Assembly: GCA_037693485.1 (NCBI GenBank) | Contig: CM075344.1 | Coordinates: 41,388,501-41,452,500, forward strand | Source of the DNA: Kitagawia praeruptora | Lineage: Eukaryota > Streptophyta > Magnoliopsida > Apiales > Apiaceae | Length of the DNA stretch: 64,000 nucleotides | Reading direction: 5' to 3' | In this document: piece after piece, positions 51,233-63,044 of the stretch | How positions within the stretch are numbered: position 1 is the stretch's first letter | How the letters are laid out: every line of letters starts with the position of its first letter | Program-made: the position numbers and the translations under genes | The notes under the pieces: model-generated | Told to the model about the DNA's origin: nothing | The model's database searches: none | What the model saw: the letters and a program-made list of their open reading frames with translations, nothing else

Positions 51233-54200
51233 TCACTTGCACTCCATACCTGCGCCCTGTTTGCACAGCTTCAACTTTTCTCGCGGAACCACCTTTGTCA
51301 TCATATCAGCCGAATTCTTATCCGTGTGTATCTTCTCTATCTGTATCACCCCATCTTCAACTTGTTCCCGTAGCCAATGGTAACGTACATTAATATGCTT
51401 AGTACGACTGTGACAAGTAGCATTCTTGCTCAAGTCAATAGCACTCTGGCTATCACAATACAACTCAAAGTTGTCTTGCTTCTGACCCAATTCTTGGAGA
51501 AACCGCTTTAACTAAACCAGCTCCTTGCCTACTTCACAAGCAGCAATATACTCTGATTCAGTTGTTGACAACGCAACACACTTTTGCAACTTGGACTGCC
51601 ATGCTACAGCTCCCCCCGCAAAAGTGAAAAGCATCCCTGACGTGGACTTCATCCCATCTGGATGTCCTGCCATGTCAGCATCTGTAAAACCTTCCAAGAC
51701 TGGTTCACCGTGTCCATACTTCAAGCATAACCCGGAAGTGCCCTTAAGATACCTGAGAAACCACTTAACTACTTCCCAATGCTTTCTTCCTGGATTTGAC
51801 AGATATCTACTCACAACTCCAACAGCATGAGCAATATCTGGTCTTGTACAAACCAATGCATACATAAGACTCCCCACTGCGGATGAGTAGGGAACTTCCT
51901 CCATATCCTCCTTCTCCTTGTCTGTTGACGGACACATTTTCTTATCCAGTTTAAAATGTCCCGCCAGTGGTATGCTAACTGGTTTAGCATCATCCATATT
52001 GAACCTTTTCAATACCCGTTCAATATATCCCTGTTGTGAAAGCCACAATCTCCGAGTTGTTCTGTCACGAACAATCTTCATCCCTAGGATTTGTTTTGCT
52101 GGACCCAAATCTTTCATATCAAAGAACTTGGACAAATCTTCTTTCAGCTTGCGGATCATGTTAGCATCTTGACCGACCACTAACATATCATCAACATAAA
52201 GCAGCAGGATAATGAAGTTACCGTTAGGAAACCTTTGCACATAAGCACAGTGATCGGATGCAGTTCTCTTGAACTTATGATTCCTCATGAATGAATCAAA
52301 CTTTTTATACCACTGTCTTGGTGCTTGCTTAAGCCCGTATAAACTCTTCTTGAGTTTACAAACCATGTGCTCCTTCCCTTTCACTTCAAATCCTTCTAGC
52401 TGGTGCATGTAGATCTCTTCCTTCAAATCTCCATGAAGGAATGCAGTTTTCACATCTAACTGCTCAAGCTCAAGATCCATGCTAGCCGCTAATCCGAGAA
52501 CTGTCCGGATTGATGTCATCTTTACAACCGGAGAAAAGATTTCATCAAAATCAATGCCTTCCTTCTGTGCAAAGCCTTTAACCACCAAGCGTGCTTTGTA
52601 CTTTACAAGCTTTTCATCATCCATTTTTACTTTGAAGACCCATTTGTTCCTCAAAGCCTTCCGTCCTCTCGGAAGTGTAGTCAACTCATAAGTTTCATTC
52701 TTGTTTAAAGAATCCATCTCCTCTTGCATTGCTTTCAACCAGCAATTGCTTTCTTTATGAGTCTTGACTTCCTCAAAGGTCTCGGGCTCCCCCTCATCAG
52801 CAATTAAGATATACTCGGATGAAAGATATCTTCCTGATGGTCTCCGTTCTCTCGTAGAACGTCGTGGCTGAGTTTCTTCAGCTTCAGGCTGAGGCGGTAG
52901 CTCCCCCTGCTCAGCAGCCTCATCATCTGCCATATCATCTCCATCATCTTCTAATGTATCTGGATTTCTAGCTTGCCTTTGTTGTTGAGTGCTCCCAAAA
53001 TTCTCATAATTTTGAGACTCATGGAAAACCACATCCCTGCTCCTGAATATCTTCTTCGATTCAGGATTCCACAACCGATACCCGAACTCTGGATCCCCGT
53101 AGCCAACGAGAATACACGGAGTTGCTTTATCTTCAAGCTTTGTTCTATGCTCCTTTGGGATGTGTGCAAAAGCCTTGCATCCAAACACCCGCAAGTAGGA
53201 ATAGGAAACATCCTTTTCTAACCAGATCTTCTCTGGAATCTCAAAATTCAGAGGTGCCGATGGAGATCGATTGATCAAGTAGCAAGATGTTCTTACAGCT
53301 TCTCCCCAAAATGACTTCGGCAGTTTAGACATTTTCAACATGCATCTGACTCGTTCAGCAATGGTGCGGTTCATTCTTTCCGCAACGCCATTCTGTTGTG
53401 GGGTGCCAGGAACTGTTCTTTCATGCCGGATACCATGCTTTGCAAGATACTCTTTAAACTCTTTTGAAGTGTACTCCCCCCCGTTGTCACTACGAAGGCA
53501 CTTCAGTTGTTTCCCTGTTGATCTTTCAACCATGGCATGAAATTTCTGGAAGTACTCAAACACTTGATCTTTAGATTTGAGTATCTCAACCCACACCTTT
53601 CGAGATGCTTCATCAATGAAGGTAACAAAGTACCTATTTCCGCTTAAGGACTCCACCTCAAACGGACCACATACATCAGAATAAACTCTTTCTAACAGCT
53701 CTGACTTTTTCTTCAATGGACTGCTAAAAGATACTCTATGTTGTTTCCCGAATAAACAATATTCGCACGGCTGCAATGCAGTTCCTTTAGCAAATGGAAT
53801 GAGGGATTTCTTTGCTAGAATCTGCAGCCCTTTCTCGCTCATGTGACCAAGCCTCTTGTGCCACAAACTTGCTGAAGCTTCATCTTCAACTGTATTCAAC
53901 TCATTTGAACACATCGTCACTTGTGTCTTGTACAAAGAGCCACAAGTGGAACCTCTTGCAACCACCAACGAACCCGTAGTAAGCTTCCACCTTCCACCAC
54001 TGAAGGTATTTACGTACCCCTGCTTGTCTAGCGCCATGCCAGAAATCAAGTTGATCCGTAAGTCCGGAACATGCCTGACATCTTTCAAAGTCATTGAACA
54101 ACCCGTGTTTGTCTCAATACAGATGTCACCAATGCCTGCGATCTTTGACTGATCCGAGTTACCCATTCTTACAGTACCAAAGTCCCCTGACTTGTACGTC

Positions 54201-54388
54201 GTAAAGAATTCCTGAGTGGGTGTTGCATGATACGTTGCTCCAGTATCTATCACCCATTCGACCTTCTGATCATCAACATGTAAGCATTCTTCTTCCCCAA
54301 AAGAAAGGATCACAACATCTTCTGTCATAGCAGCTGTTGTACTTTTCTCGGCATGTTTCCCTTTTTGACCATTGTTTTGTTGCTTGAG
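51233..54388 (-). pseudogene. element E pol (Tnt1/Tork-like), broken by an in-frame TAG
   Basis: On the minus strand the frame runs from just after the gag stop to 51233. It contains protease (WVIDTGATYHATP), the integrase zinc region (LWHKRLGHM...CEYCLFGKQ), the core with RSDNGGEYTSKEF and GVAERMNRTIAE, RT with NKWVFKVKMDDE and YVDD near 52187, and RNase H with DADMAGHPD and STTESEYIAA. These motifs and their spacing match the Tnt1-94-type polyprotein of Solanaceae. A TAG at 51512-51514 stands where the family has Trp; the frame then continues for 93 codons (DSQSAIDLSKN, TKVVPREKLKLC). The first Met after the gag stop is at 54328. Confidence 0.9.
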
Positions 54389-55141
54389 CTAGGCCCTACA
54401 ATCCTTTTTGTAATGACCCTTCTTCTTACAATAGTAGCATTCAACATTGGCATTTGATTTGCCACCGGAATTCCTAAAATTCCTGCTTTTACTACGCCCT
54501 CGGTTTGTCTCCCTGTAGTTGCTTCTACCCCTATTCTCAGTAACAAGAGCCTGGGAATCTTGGCTGACTCCTTGTACCTTTCTTCTCATGGATTCACTGA
54601 GGATACTCTGCTTAATTGATCGCAAAGTTAGTTGCTCAGTTGGTACAGCATTAGTTACTGTCACCACTAGCGTATCCCAACCTGATGGTAAAGTATTGAG
54701 AAGAAATATTGCTTGGAATTTTTGTTCAAATTCCATCTTCATATTTGATAGTTGATTTAACAACCCTTGGAATTCGCTCATATGCTCTGACATGTTGTTC
54801 CCATCCTGGTACCTCATGTTCACCAGCTGACGAACTAGAAAAGTTACATTTTGTGAACTTTTCTCTTGGAACGTAGACTCTAATGTCGTCCAAAGTGTAT
54901 AAGCATCTTCTTCTTCAGAGACATGATGATACTCCAAATTATCAATCCATCGACGAATGAGACTGATAGTTTTCATGTTCATCTTCTTCCAGTCAGCATC
55001 AGACTTTGCTGCAGGTTTGACTCCTTTCAGCTCCACCGGATCAAACAAGTCCTTACTATAAAGCAAATCCTTTATTCTGCTTTTCCACATCGGATAATTT
55101 GAAGCTGTTAAGCTTACCATTACACTGGAAGAATCATCCAT
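54389..55141 (-). CDS. element E gag
   Basis: This is a 250-residue minus-strand ORF. It holds a copia gag domain (YPMWKSRIKDLLYSK near residue 15; LLNTLPSGWDTLV near 150) and one CCHC knuckle, CYYCKKKGHYKKDC, at the C-terminus (about 234-247). It ends at an in-frame TAG (54389-54391), after which the same frame continues directly into protease. In relatives gag and pol form one uninterrupted ORF, so the TAG is either a disabling mutation or a readthrough point. Confidence 0.88.
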   Translation of the reverse strand: MDDSSSVMVSLTASNYPMWKSRIKDLLYSKDLFDPVELKGVKPAAKSDADWKKMNMKTISLIRRWIDNLEYHHVSEEEDAYTLWTTLESTFQEKSSQNVTFLVRQLVNMRYQDGNNMSEHMSEFQGLLNQLSNMKMEFEQKFQAIFLLNTLPSGWDTLVVTVTNAVPTEQLTLRSIKQSILSESMRRKVQGVSQDSQALVTENRGRSNYRETNRGRSKSRNFRNSGGKSNANVECYYCKKKGHYKKDCRA

Positions 55142-55297
55142 TTTAATTTACCAAAGAATATGGGAATCTCACTTAGAACCACACAAGTTGGCCAGGAAAG
55201 TGGATGTGTTTGGGGAGCCTTCCGTATTAGTACGGCGCTTTATCAAGTAACCACTGCGCACAAAGCACTTTCCTAGACACCAACAACGTGGGCCCCA

Positions 55298-55309
55298 GCT
55301 CTGATACCA
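55298..55309 (-). other. element E primer-binding site (initiator tRNA-Met)
   Basis: On the minus strand TGGTATCAGAGC lies two bases inside the 5' LTR (the LTR ends at 55312). This fixes the orientation of the element. Confidence 0.9.
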
Positions 55310-55311
55310 AC

Positions 55312-55989
55312 TGTTAGGAATTCCCGTTTCCTGTCTTTGCGTAAATTAAATACGGAGATTATAACAGTCAATAATAATAACAGATATTGATAGATGAACA
55401 CCAAGATTTATACGTGGAAAACCCCCTTAAGCCAAAGAGGTAAAAACCACGGGACCTGCTCCGAATGTTTCCACTATAATGATAATAATGGTTACAATAT
55501 TCTCTCTCAAGTTTACGAAGTAACACTTGAGGCACAACTGAATAGAAATACAGCGATTCACTACTCCTTCGGTACTGGACCGGATAACCTGGACAGAACT
55601 ATCCCTTCGGTACTTGACCGGATAACCTGGAGGACTCCCCTTGTTGCGGCTGCAATAGCTGGACGAACTCCTAATGCTGTAAACCCAGATGGCTACAGCC
55701 CGACCAAACTTTCACACTAACTCACCCGAAACGAAAGAATAGAGTAGCACGAGGGCCCCCTATCCTGACTTGCCTGAAACTACCGCAAGGTAAGTTTCCT
55801 ACTAGACGGACTATCTAGCAGCTATAAACTAAGAAATGAGGGAGAGAAGAGAATAAGATGTTTTGGTGTGTTTTTACAAATGAAGGGGAGAGGGGTATTT
55901 ATAGGAGGGATTTGTATTAGGTGGGGGGTTTGGTGAATGGTAGTTGAAGTTTGGCAAGAAAAAAAAAGAGGCCGGTAGGCTGCCTAACA
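55312..55989 (-). repeat. element E 5' LTR
   Basis: This is the uninterrupted 678-bp LTR. TATAAATA lies on the minus strand at 55896-55903. It differs from the split copy at three positions seen by eye (for example C versus T near 55323). Confidence 0.92.
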
Positions 55990-55994
55990 GTTTC

Positions 55995-56561
55995 TGGGTG
56001 TGATGCGAAAATTGAGTCGTACAACGCATCAATGGAGGAAAGAATCAAAACTAGAGTTTCAGGGGTGATCAAGAATTGCAGTATGGAGAAAGTTGTGGGG
56101 AGGGATGGTGAGATTTGGGTGGATCGTAACCCAATCTTGCAGACACCAGGATCTGGTAGAAATAATGGCAAGAATGATGAAGAATTAGGGACAAGCAAGG
56201 ATCGTATGGGGAGGCAGAATTGGGGACATCAGCCCAGACTGGAGATTCCAAATTTCTCGGGTGAAGATCCAAGATCTTGGATAAGGAAGTGTAATAAGTT
56301 CTTTGTTTTGCATCAGGTCAGTGATTCTTTCAAAGTTGATATTGTGGAAATGTATTTAGATAGTAAAGCTGATGTGTGGTACCAAAGTTTTAAGTTGGTT
56401 AAAGGGAAGGTTTCTTGGAATGATTTTTGTGATTCTTTAACTAAGAGATTTGGAAAGAATGGTGGTTTAGATCCTCAAGAAGAGTTTAATAAGTTGACTC
56501 AAACTGGTTCTGTAATGGAGTATGTTGAGAAATTTGAGGAGCTCAAGGCATTAGTGTTAAG
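55995..56561 (+). pseudogene. element D gag, part 2
   Basis: The gag frame continues from 37629. The retrotransposon gag domain is visible: PRLEIPNFSGEDPRSWIRKC, then VSWNDFCDSLTKRFG and VMEYVEKFEELKAL. Element G interrupts it at the TTAAG at 56557-56561. Confidence 0.8.
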
Positions 56562-58265
56562 TGTTAGTACAAAATCACGCAAGCGTACGTGGTCACAAGT
56601 AATACAGATAGAAGTCAAGTTCGTTCCCACAGAGATCTGGTTATGGTTTTAATTCAGTAGATGCACCTATGCAACAATGTATGATTATTATTCACTTCTA
56701 AGACAATTAACAAATTGGGGTTTGAATAACTAAAATTAACTAAATAAAACAAATAAACAAACTAAGAATTAACTAACTAACGAGAATTTAAATCAAATTA
56801 CTTCTGCAAGAGGAAACATGGGATCCTAACTTCATTAAATACTTTGCTTAGATATGACGCCTTTAATCACTATATGCAATGGTTTTGATATTTGATCGGA
56901 TAACACGAAACAAGTATACGCTACTTCTCAGTATACGAATACCAAACTACCCATACATCCACAAAAGAGATAGAAGATGAATAGACACCAATTATGCTTA
57001 GACCCTATATCTCTATAGAATTTGAAAACATAACGGTTGAAGAACAGGTTATCCATAATGATCACATAGGGCAGCATAATATCTCTATTTACGCCACAAA
57101 TCATGATGTTAAAACATCAACCTATCCTATGCTAGCATGGCAAGTTCTAAATCTCAAGATCCACTCTCTTTTCGCAAGAGATTAACAAATTAGATGTTAG
57201 CTACGCATCTAAATACATGAAACACAACCATACGAGGATATCAGATATACATCATACACAGATCTTTAAAGCAATCAAGATACTAAAGCTCCATAAATAA
57301 ATCCGTTAGAATCTCATGACAACAATTAGTTCATAATCGAACCTCTCGTCTTCATGGGATCTGATGAAACCATGATAAACACAAAGTATGAAAAAATACA
57401 AATAAACCTAAGTAATTGATATGTAATGGTCTTCTCCTAAATTACAATGGTAGGATGTGTTTATATAGGCTCTAGAAGTCTTGTCCACCAACAATTTCCT
57501 TTTTAGAGTTGGAATAGAAGATTGACAATTTCCGTTCTTGAATGAGAATAGAATTGCAAATTCCATGTGTAGATCTGATTCTGGAATGTTCTAGCCGCCC
57601 AAAGCAATTACCATACTTATTAGAAGTAGGAATTATAGCAATTTCCTTGTCAAAGATGAATTTCTGCAATTCGGCATATAATACGTTTCCTAAATTGATT
57701 CGGTTTTTAAGGAAAATTCGTAGCTGACTTTTCTTCAATATTTCTGGGCCGTTCCAGTTGTAATTGGACCTCTGGAGCACTTTAGAATGATAGATAACCT
57801 CGTTATCTTCGTGTGGACTGCTTACGGGCCTCAAACGGAGTTGTAGAACTCAAGATATGGTCAAAATAGTAAAAAACTGTAATTTTTCAGCACCGCGCGC
57901 GTGCAACCTGCGCTCATCAGTCTGTTTGTCGCGCAGCCTGCGCCCACCACGCGCAATCTGCTCGTGCAACACCTATCCCATATTGTAGAAAATCTCCCAA
58001 GCTTCGCGTGGGCAGTAAGATCGCTGAAAACGGACTTCTAGAACTCCAGATATGTCCAAAACAGTGTAGACTGCGCAACCGTCTCAGAAATCCGAATTTT
58101 AATCAATTTATTCTCCAAAAATGATAGAAGCATCAACCTTAATCAACTTTCTCGTAAATCTGCACAACTAATCAAAACACATCAAAACTACAACAATCTT
58201 GAGTCCAAGACAATCAATTTAAGCCGATATGGAACGCTCCAAGTGGATATGAAATCCACTTATCA
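56562..58265. mobile_element. element G, probable solo LTR of 1.7 kb
   Basis: The insert starts TGTTAGTACA and ends CCACTTATCA, with the 5-bp duplication TTAAG at 56557-56561 and 58266-58270. It has no PBS, no coding sequence and no internal LTR pair. TG...CA ends with a 5-bp duplication indicate a solo LTR left by LTR-LTR recombination; the length suits a Tat/Ogre-type gypsy element. A short palindrome (AAGTGGATATGAAATCCACTT) lies at its end. A non-autonomous element of another type is less likely. Confidence 0.75.
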
Positions 58266-58270
58266 TTAAG

Positions 58271-59537
58271 CAAGAATGTTACTCTAGGGGAAGGCTATTT
58301 TGTTTCAAGTTTTATTTCTGGTTTAAAGAGTGAGTTGAAACCTATGGTTAGGTTGATGAAACCTGTTTCTTTGATGGATGCCATTGAAGTAGCTCAATAT
58401 CAAGAACAAACCATAGAGGTGCTCACAAAGAAACATGAATTTAAGAAGAATACTCAAGGGAGTTGGGTAAAAAGTAATAATAGTAATGAAAAAATTGCTG
58501 TAGGAGAAAAGAAAAATGAGGCCCTGTCAAAAGAAGATAAGAAATCTTCTGTGGTCAACAATTTCAAGAAGATATCACCTGAAGAGTTTCAATATAGGAA
58601 AAATAATCATCTTTGCTATAAATGTGGGGATAAATATGGACAAGGACATGTCTGTAAGAATGAGCAATACACATTTATGCTGGTAGATGATAAAGCAGAA
58701 AAAGAGATTTTGGAGTTATTAGAGGAGGAAGAGGAAATAGAAATGAATGGTGAGATTGCTGAGGTTTCTTTGAATGCACTTTCAGAAAGTATGGTTAGAA
58801 AGACAATTACATTGGATGGGGTGGTGAAGGGAAGACCTATAAAGATTCTGGTGGATACTGGTAGTTCTATTACTGCAATTGATTCAGTATTGGTGGAAGA
58901 TTTGAAATTACAGAAAGTACAAAGAGAGGTTATAAGTGTTAATATGGCTGATGGAAGTCTTATATCTAGCAATTTAGTAGTTCCTAGACTGACTTGGGGT
59001 GTACAACAGTATAAATTCTGTTGTGATGCTAGTATCATGAAGATTGGTGGTTGGGACATGATTGCTGGTACAAACTGGTTGGAACAGTATAGTCATATCT
59101 TGTTTGATTTCAAGCAACTGTATGTTAGATTGAATGCATATGGAATTGAAAGAGAACAGATTACATTACAAGGTTCTGTGAAAGAGACTACAGCTATTAA
59201 GTTGGTTAGAGGAAAAGAGTTAACTGACTATAATCAGATCAGGGTTAGAAGTCAATTGCAACAAGGGGTTGTTAATACTGTTACTGATTGTAAGGAACAG
59301 AAAGTGGAGGTGGTGATTCCTGAAGAGGTATCTCAATTGCTGACTAAATATGAAAAGGTATTTTCCATTCCTAAATCATTGCCACCTAGTAGGAATGTGG
59401 ATCATGTTATACCTTTACAGTCTGGTTCAAAACCATTTAAATTGAAACCGTATAGATATCCTCATGCTCAAAAAGAAGAAATTGAGAATCAGGTGCAAGA
59501 AATGTTGAATTCTGGTATTATAAAACCTAGTAATTTT
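58271..59537 (+). pseudogene. element D gag C-terminus, protease and RT start
   Basis: The frame resumes after G (NVTLGEGYFVSSFISGLKSE). A CCHC knuckle (CYKCGDKYGQGHVC) lies near 58615-58655 and protease follows with ILVDTGSSITAID near 58850. The connection leads into RT with HVIPLQSGSKPFKLKPYRYP and a GIIKPS motif. Here about 25 bases that should encode the SPFSSP-type segment are lost and the frame shifts; the ORF stops at 59541-59543. Confidence 0.85.
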
Positions 59538-62132
59538 AGTTAAAAAGAAGCATAATTCTTGGCGATTCTATGTGGATTATAGGCATCTTAACCAAATTAC
59601 TGTTAAGGACAGGTTTCCAATACCTAATATTGATGAATTGTTGGATGAGTTGCATGGTTCAAAGTTGTTTTCTAAATTGGATTTGCGTTCAGGATATCAT
59701 CAAATTTTGGTTAAACCATCTGATACGGCTAAGACTGCTTTTCAAACTCACAATGGACATTTTGAGTTTATTGTTCTACCCTTTGGATTAACCAATGCTC
59801 CTGCAACCTTCCAAGCATTGATGAATAAGATATTTCAGCCTTATTTGAGGAAGTATGTTTTAGTATTTTTTGATGATATTTTGGTTTATAGTCCTGACAT
59901 TGATTCTCATGTTAAGCATTTGGAGACAGTATTGAATGTATTGCAAGAGAATCAACTTTATGCTAAGATGTCAAAGTGTACTTTTGCTGTACCTTCTGTT
60001 GAGTATTTGGGACATCTAATTTCTGAAAAAGGGGTTAGTATGGATCCATCCAAGGTGGAGGGAGTGATGTCTTGGCCTATTCCTGTAGGGGTTAAAGAAT
60101 TAAGGGGATTTCTGGGCTTGTCAGGCTATTACAGACGTTTTATTAAGGGGTATGGAGTTATTACTAGGCCATTGACAGATTTGTTAAAGAAGGATGGGTT
60201 TTCTTGGAATGCAGAGGCTGAGAAAGCTTTTCAAGAGTTGAAGGAAGCATTATGTTCTGCTCCAGTGTTGGCTATGCCAGATTTTCCTCAACCTTTTGTT
60301 TTGGAGACAGATGCATGTAGTAAGGGAATGGGAGCAGTATTAATGCAAAATTCAAGACCTTTGGCTTATCTTAGTAAGGCATTTAACAGTAAGAATTTGG
60401 GATTCTCTGTTTATGAGAAAGAGCTTTTGGCATTGGTGATGGCAGTTACCAAATGGAAGCACTATTTAGTAGGCAACCATTTTATCATAAAAACAGATCA
60501 TCAGGCTCTTAAATACTTGTTGGAACAACAGTTGCATACTCATCTTCAATATAAGTGGATGGCAAGGTTATTAGGGTTGGATTATGAAATACAATATAAG
60601 AAAGGTGCAGAAAATATAGCAGCAGATGCATTATCAAGGAGCATGGAATCTGAGTGTTTGGAGAAATCAGTGGAAGTAGTATCAACTATATCCACAATAC
60701 AGCCAGTTTGGATGCAACAAGTTACACTTAGCTATGAGAATGACTCTGAATGTCAAGAAATTATCAGTGGAATTTTGTTGGATCCAGAAAAGGAGAGTGA
60801 ATTTCAATATATTCAAGGAATTCTTAAGAAGGGAAACAAAATTTATATTGGTAACAATGGAGATATAAGGAAACAGATTATCAGTTCATTGCATTATTCA
60901 GCATTAGGTGGACATTCAGGTCAGACAGCTTGTTTGCAAAGGCTTAAATTGTTGTTCTTTTGGCCACATATGAAGGCAGATGTGATTGAATTGGTTAGGA
61001 ACTGTGAGGTTTGTCAGCGTAGTAAGAATGAACATGTTCAGTATCCAGGTTTGCTTCAGCCTTTGGAAATTCCAACTGAAACATGGAAGGATATTTCAAT
61101 GGATTTTGTGGAGCAATTGCCTGAGTCTGAGGGAGTGGATACTGTGTTAGTGGTGGTGGATAGACTATCAAAGTATGGGCATTTTTTGGCTCTTAAACAT
61201 CCTTTCTCTGCAAGTACTGTGGATGACCTGTTTTTAGACCAGATTTTTAAGCTACATGGGATGCCTTCTTCGATTGTCAGTGATAGGGACAAGGTGTTCA
61301 CAAGTTTATTCTGGTCGACATTATTTCAAAAACTAGGAGTAGAATTGCATTTCAGCACAGCATATCATCCTCAGTCGGATGGACAGACAGAAAGATTGAA
61401 CCAGTGTTTAGAATCTTACTTAAGATGTTTTACCAGTGAAAGGCCACATAGCTGGAGGAAGTGGCTACCAATGGCAGAATACTGGTATAATACATCATTC
61501 CATACTAGTTTTGGAATCACTCCTTATGAAGCAGTGTATGGAGTTAAGCCGGTTCCCCTTAACATGGGAGCATTACATGATATGATCATACCAGCAGCTC
61601 AAGATTTGTTGCAACAAAGAGTTCAAGTGTTGCAGTGCTTAAAGAGAATTTGGTTAAAGCTCAGCAGCGTATGAAGTATTTTGCTGACCAAAATAGGTCT
61701 GATAGAGTATTGGCAGTTGGAGACTGGGTTTATTTGAAGTTGCAACCGTATAGGCAACAGTCAGTTGCAATTAGAAGTTCTTTGAAACTTTCAGCTCGGT
61801 TCTTTGGACCTTTTCAGGTTTTGCAGAAAGTTGGTTCTGTGGCATACAAACTCAAGTTACCAATTCATTCAAAAGTACATCCAGTTTTTCATGTTTCATT
61901 GCTCAAGAAACATATAGGACCAACTCCTATTATTGTTGGAGAGTTACCAGAATTTAATCAGGATGATCTTATTTTGTTGGAACCTTTGGCTGTGTTGCAG
62001 AGGAGACAAATTATTAGGAATGATAAGACAGTGTTGCAATGGCTTATTCACTGGAAAAATATGGATGCAGTTGAAACTTCATGGGAGGATATGACAGTAA
62101 TTCAGAGTCAATTTCCAAGTTTTAAAGCTTGA
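59538..62132 (+). pseudogene. element D pol: RT, RNase H, integrase and chromodomain-like tail
   Basis: RT resumes at SWRFYVDYRHLNQ with KLDLRSGYHQI and FFDDILVYS. RNase H has LETDACSKGMGAVL and KTDHQALKYL. Integrase has the zinc region H-H-CEVCQRSK and core motifs VVVDRLSKYGHF, SDRDKVF and SDGQTERLNQ. A second frameshift near 61640 moves the rest to another frame: GDWVYLKLQPYRQQSV and then a degenerate chromodomain (VLQWLIHWKNMDAVETSWED) ending at 62132. Chromodomains direct integration to particular chromatin in this lineage. Two frameshifts make the gene inactive. Confidence 0.88.
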
Positions 62133-62146
62133 GGTCAAGCTTTCTT

Positions 62147-62423
62147 AAGGAGGGAGCAATTGTCATGACCCGACCCAGTTGTTAGTTGAATATTCAGTTA
62201 GTTAGAAAGAGCGGGAAATGTAACTCTTTGCTTAGACTCTATATATATAGTCTTGATAGTAGGATTAGAGGGGTATCTCCGAAATGTTGTAGCACAATGA
62301 TGCTTTGCTCTGTCTTCTTCCCCTTTCTCTAATTCCTATAAACACTATCTGTAACAATTCATTTCAGTACTATTTTCTTAATAATAGTTTCATTCGTAGA
62401 AATAATCAAGCCCAATCCTGACA
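62147..62423 (+). repeat. element D polypurine tract and 3' LTR
   Basis: AAGGAGGGAGCA (62147-62158) precedes the 263-bp LTR at 62161-62423. Confidence 0.88.
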
Positions 62424-63036
62424 ATTATAAACAGGCCATAGCCCATAGTCGAGCCTTGTAAAATTAACGTTGACCAAAAGGTCCGTATCAAACTTTTAAA
62501 ATGTTGAAGCAAGAATCCTGTAGAGTTACAAAAGCCCATGTTAACAAACTTAAGCAATTAGAACATGACAAGCCCATGTAATCATACATACCCAATTAGA
62601 GACGAGGTCTCGTAGGCCCATTGATCAAAGCATTTGGTTTAACGAGTCAAGGTTGGAGAGTTTAATAAATCTATGCCAAAAAGAAATAATATGGTTTATC
62701 TTAGAATATTGTTGGTGGTTGTATTGGAAAGATTCAAGTTCTGAAGCTTAGCAGTTTACACATTCAAAAGATGTGCCATTTCTAATGCTGTAACTGTTAG
62801 TGATTTTGGCTCATTACCAACCATGTGTGTGCATATACGTGCAGATAGAAAGACAGCATATGAAACGGCATACAGCTGCTGAAAAGAAATTAATCCATGC
62901 ACGCCGGTGAAGAAAACGTCAAATGGAATATCTAACTAAAGTAAGGATAGACAATTTTATTATTTTTGTACCTTGCAGTCCTCCCACCATGGTTAATTGA
63001 CTAAAGGATTATCCAAGTTAGTGTGTCTTATCGTTT
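62424..63036. other. intergenic DNA, no gene seen
   Basis: Unique-looking AT-rich sequence between element D and the small hAT-like element. No coding content or repeat boundary is recognised. Confidence 0.5.
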
Positions 63037-63044
63037 AGTTTGAG

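Larger units (their letters stand above)
37630..55989 (-). mobile_element. LTR retrotransposon E, Ty1/copia Tnt1/Tork-like, minus strand
   Basis: LTRs of 678 bp start TGTTAGG and end CCTAACA. The 5-bp duplication GTTTC lies at 37625-37629 and 55990-55994. The 5' LTR is the right-hand one because PBS and genes read on the minus strand. The left (3') LTR is split into 37630-38232 and 51128-51202 by element F. Without F the element is about 5.5 kb with one gag-pol frame broken by two TAG codons. At least three LTR differences are seen. Confidence 0.93.
37171..62423 (+). mobile_element. LTR retrotransposon D, Ty3/gypsy chromovirus, with nested E, F and G
   Basis: LTRs of 261 and 263 bp (37171-37431 and 62161-62423) start TGTSATGACC and end CCTGACA. 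The flanking pentamers are GTTAT and ATTAT, a duplication with one change. The internal order gag, protease, RT, RNase H, integrase, chromodomain-like tail is that of Ty3/gypsy chromoviruses; the short LTRs and Met PBS suggest the Reina group. gag is split by E (37630-55989) and by G (56562-58265). Frameshifts near 59535 and 61640 disable pol. The LTRs differ by about four substitutions and a 2-bp indel, so D is the oldest element of this nest. Confidence 0.9.

Noticed and set aside
54300..54395. TAG between gag and pol of E as a proven readthrough signal
   Set aside because: The bases after the TAG do not match the well-known CARYYA readthrough context, and a second TAG suggests decay. It is kept only as a question.
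55394..55720. A 108-residue plus-strand ORF, repeated almost identically at 37712-38038
   Set aside because: It lies antisense within the two LTRs of element E, so the repetition follows from the LTRs. The peptide resembles no known protein.
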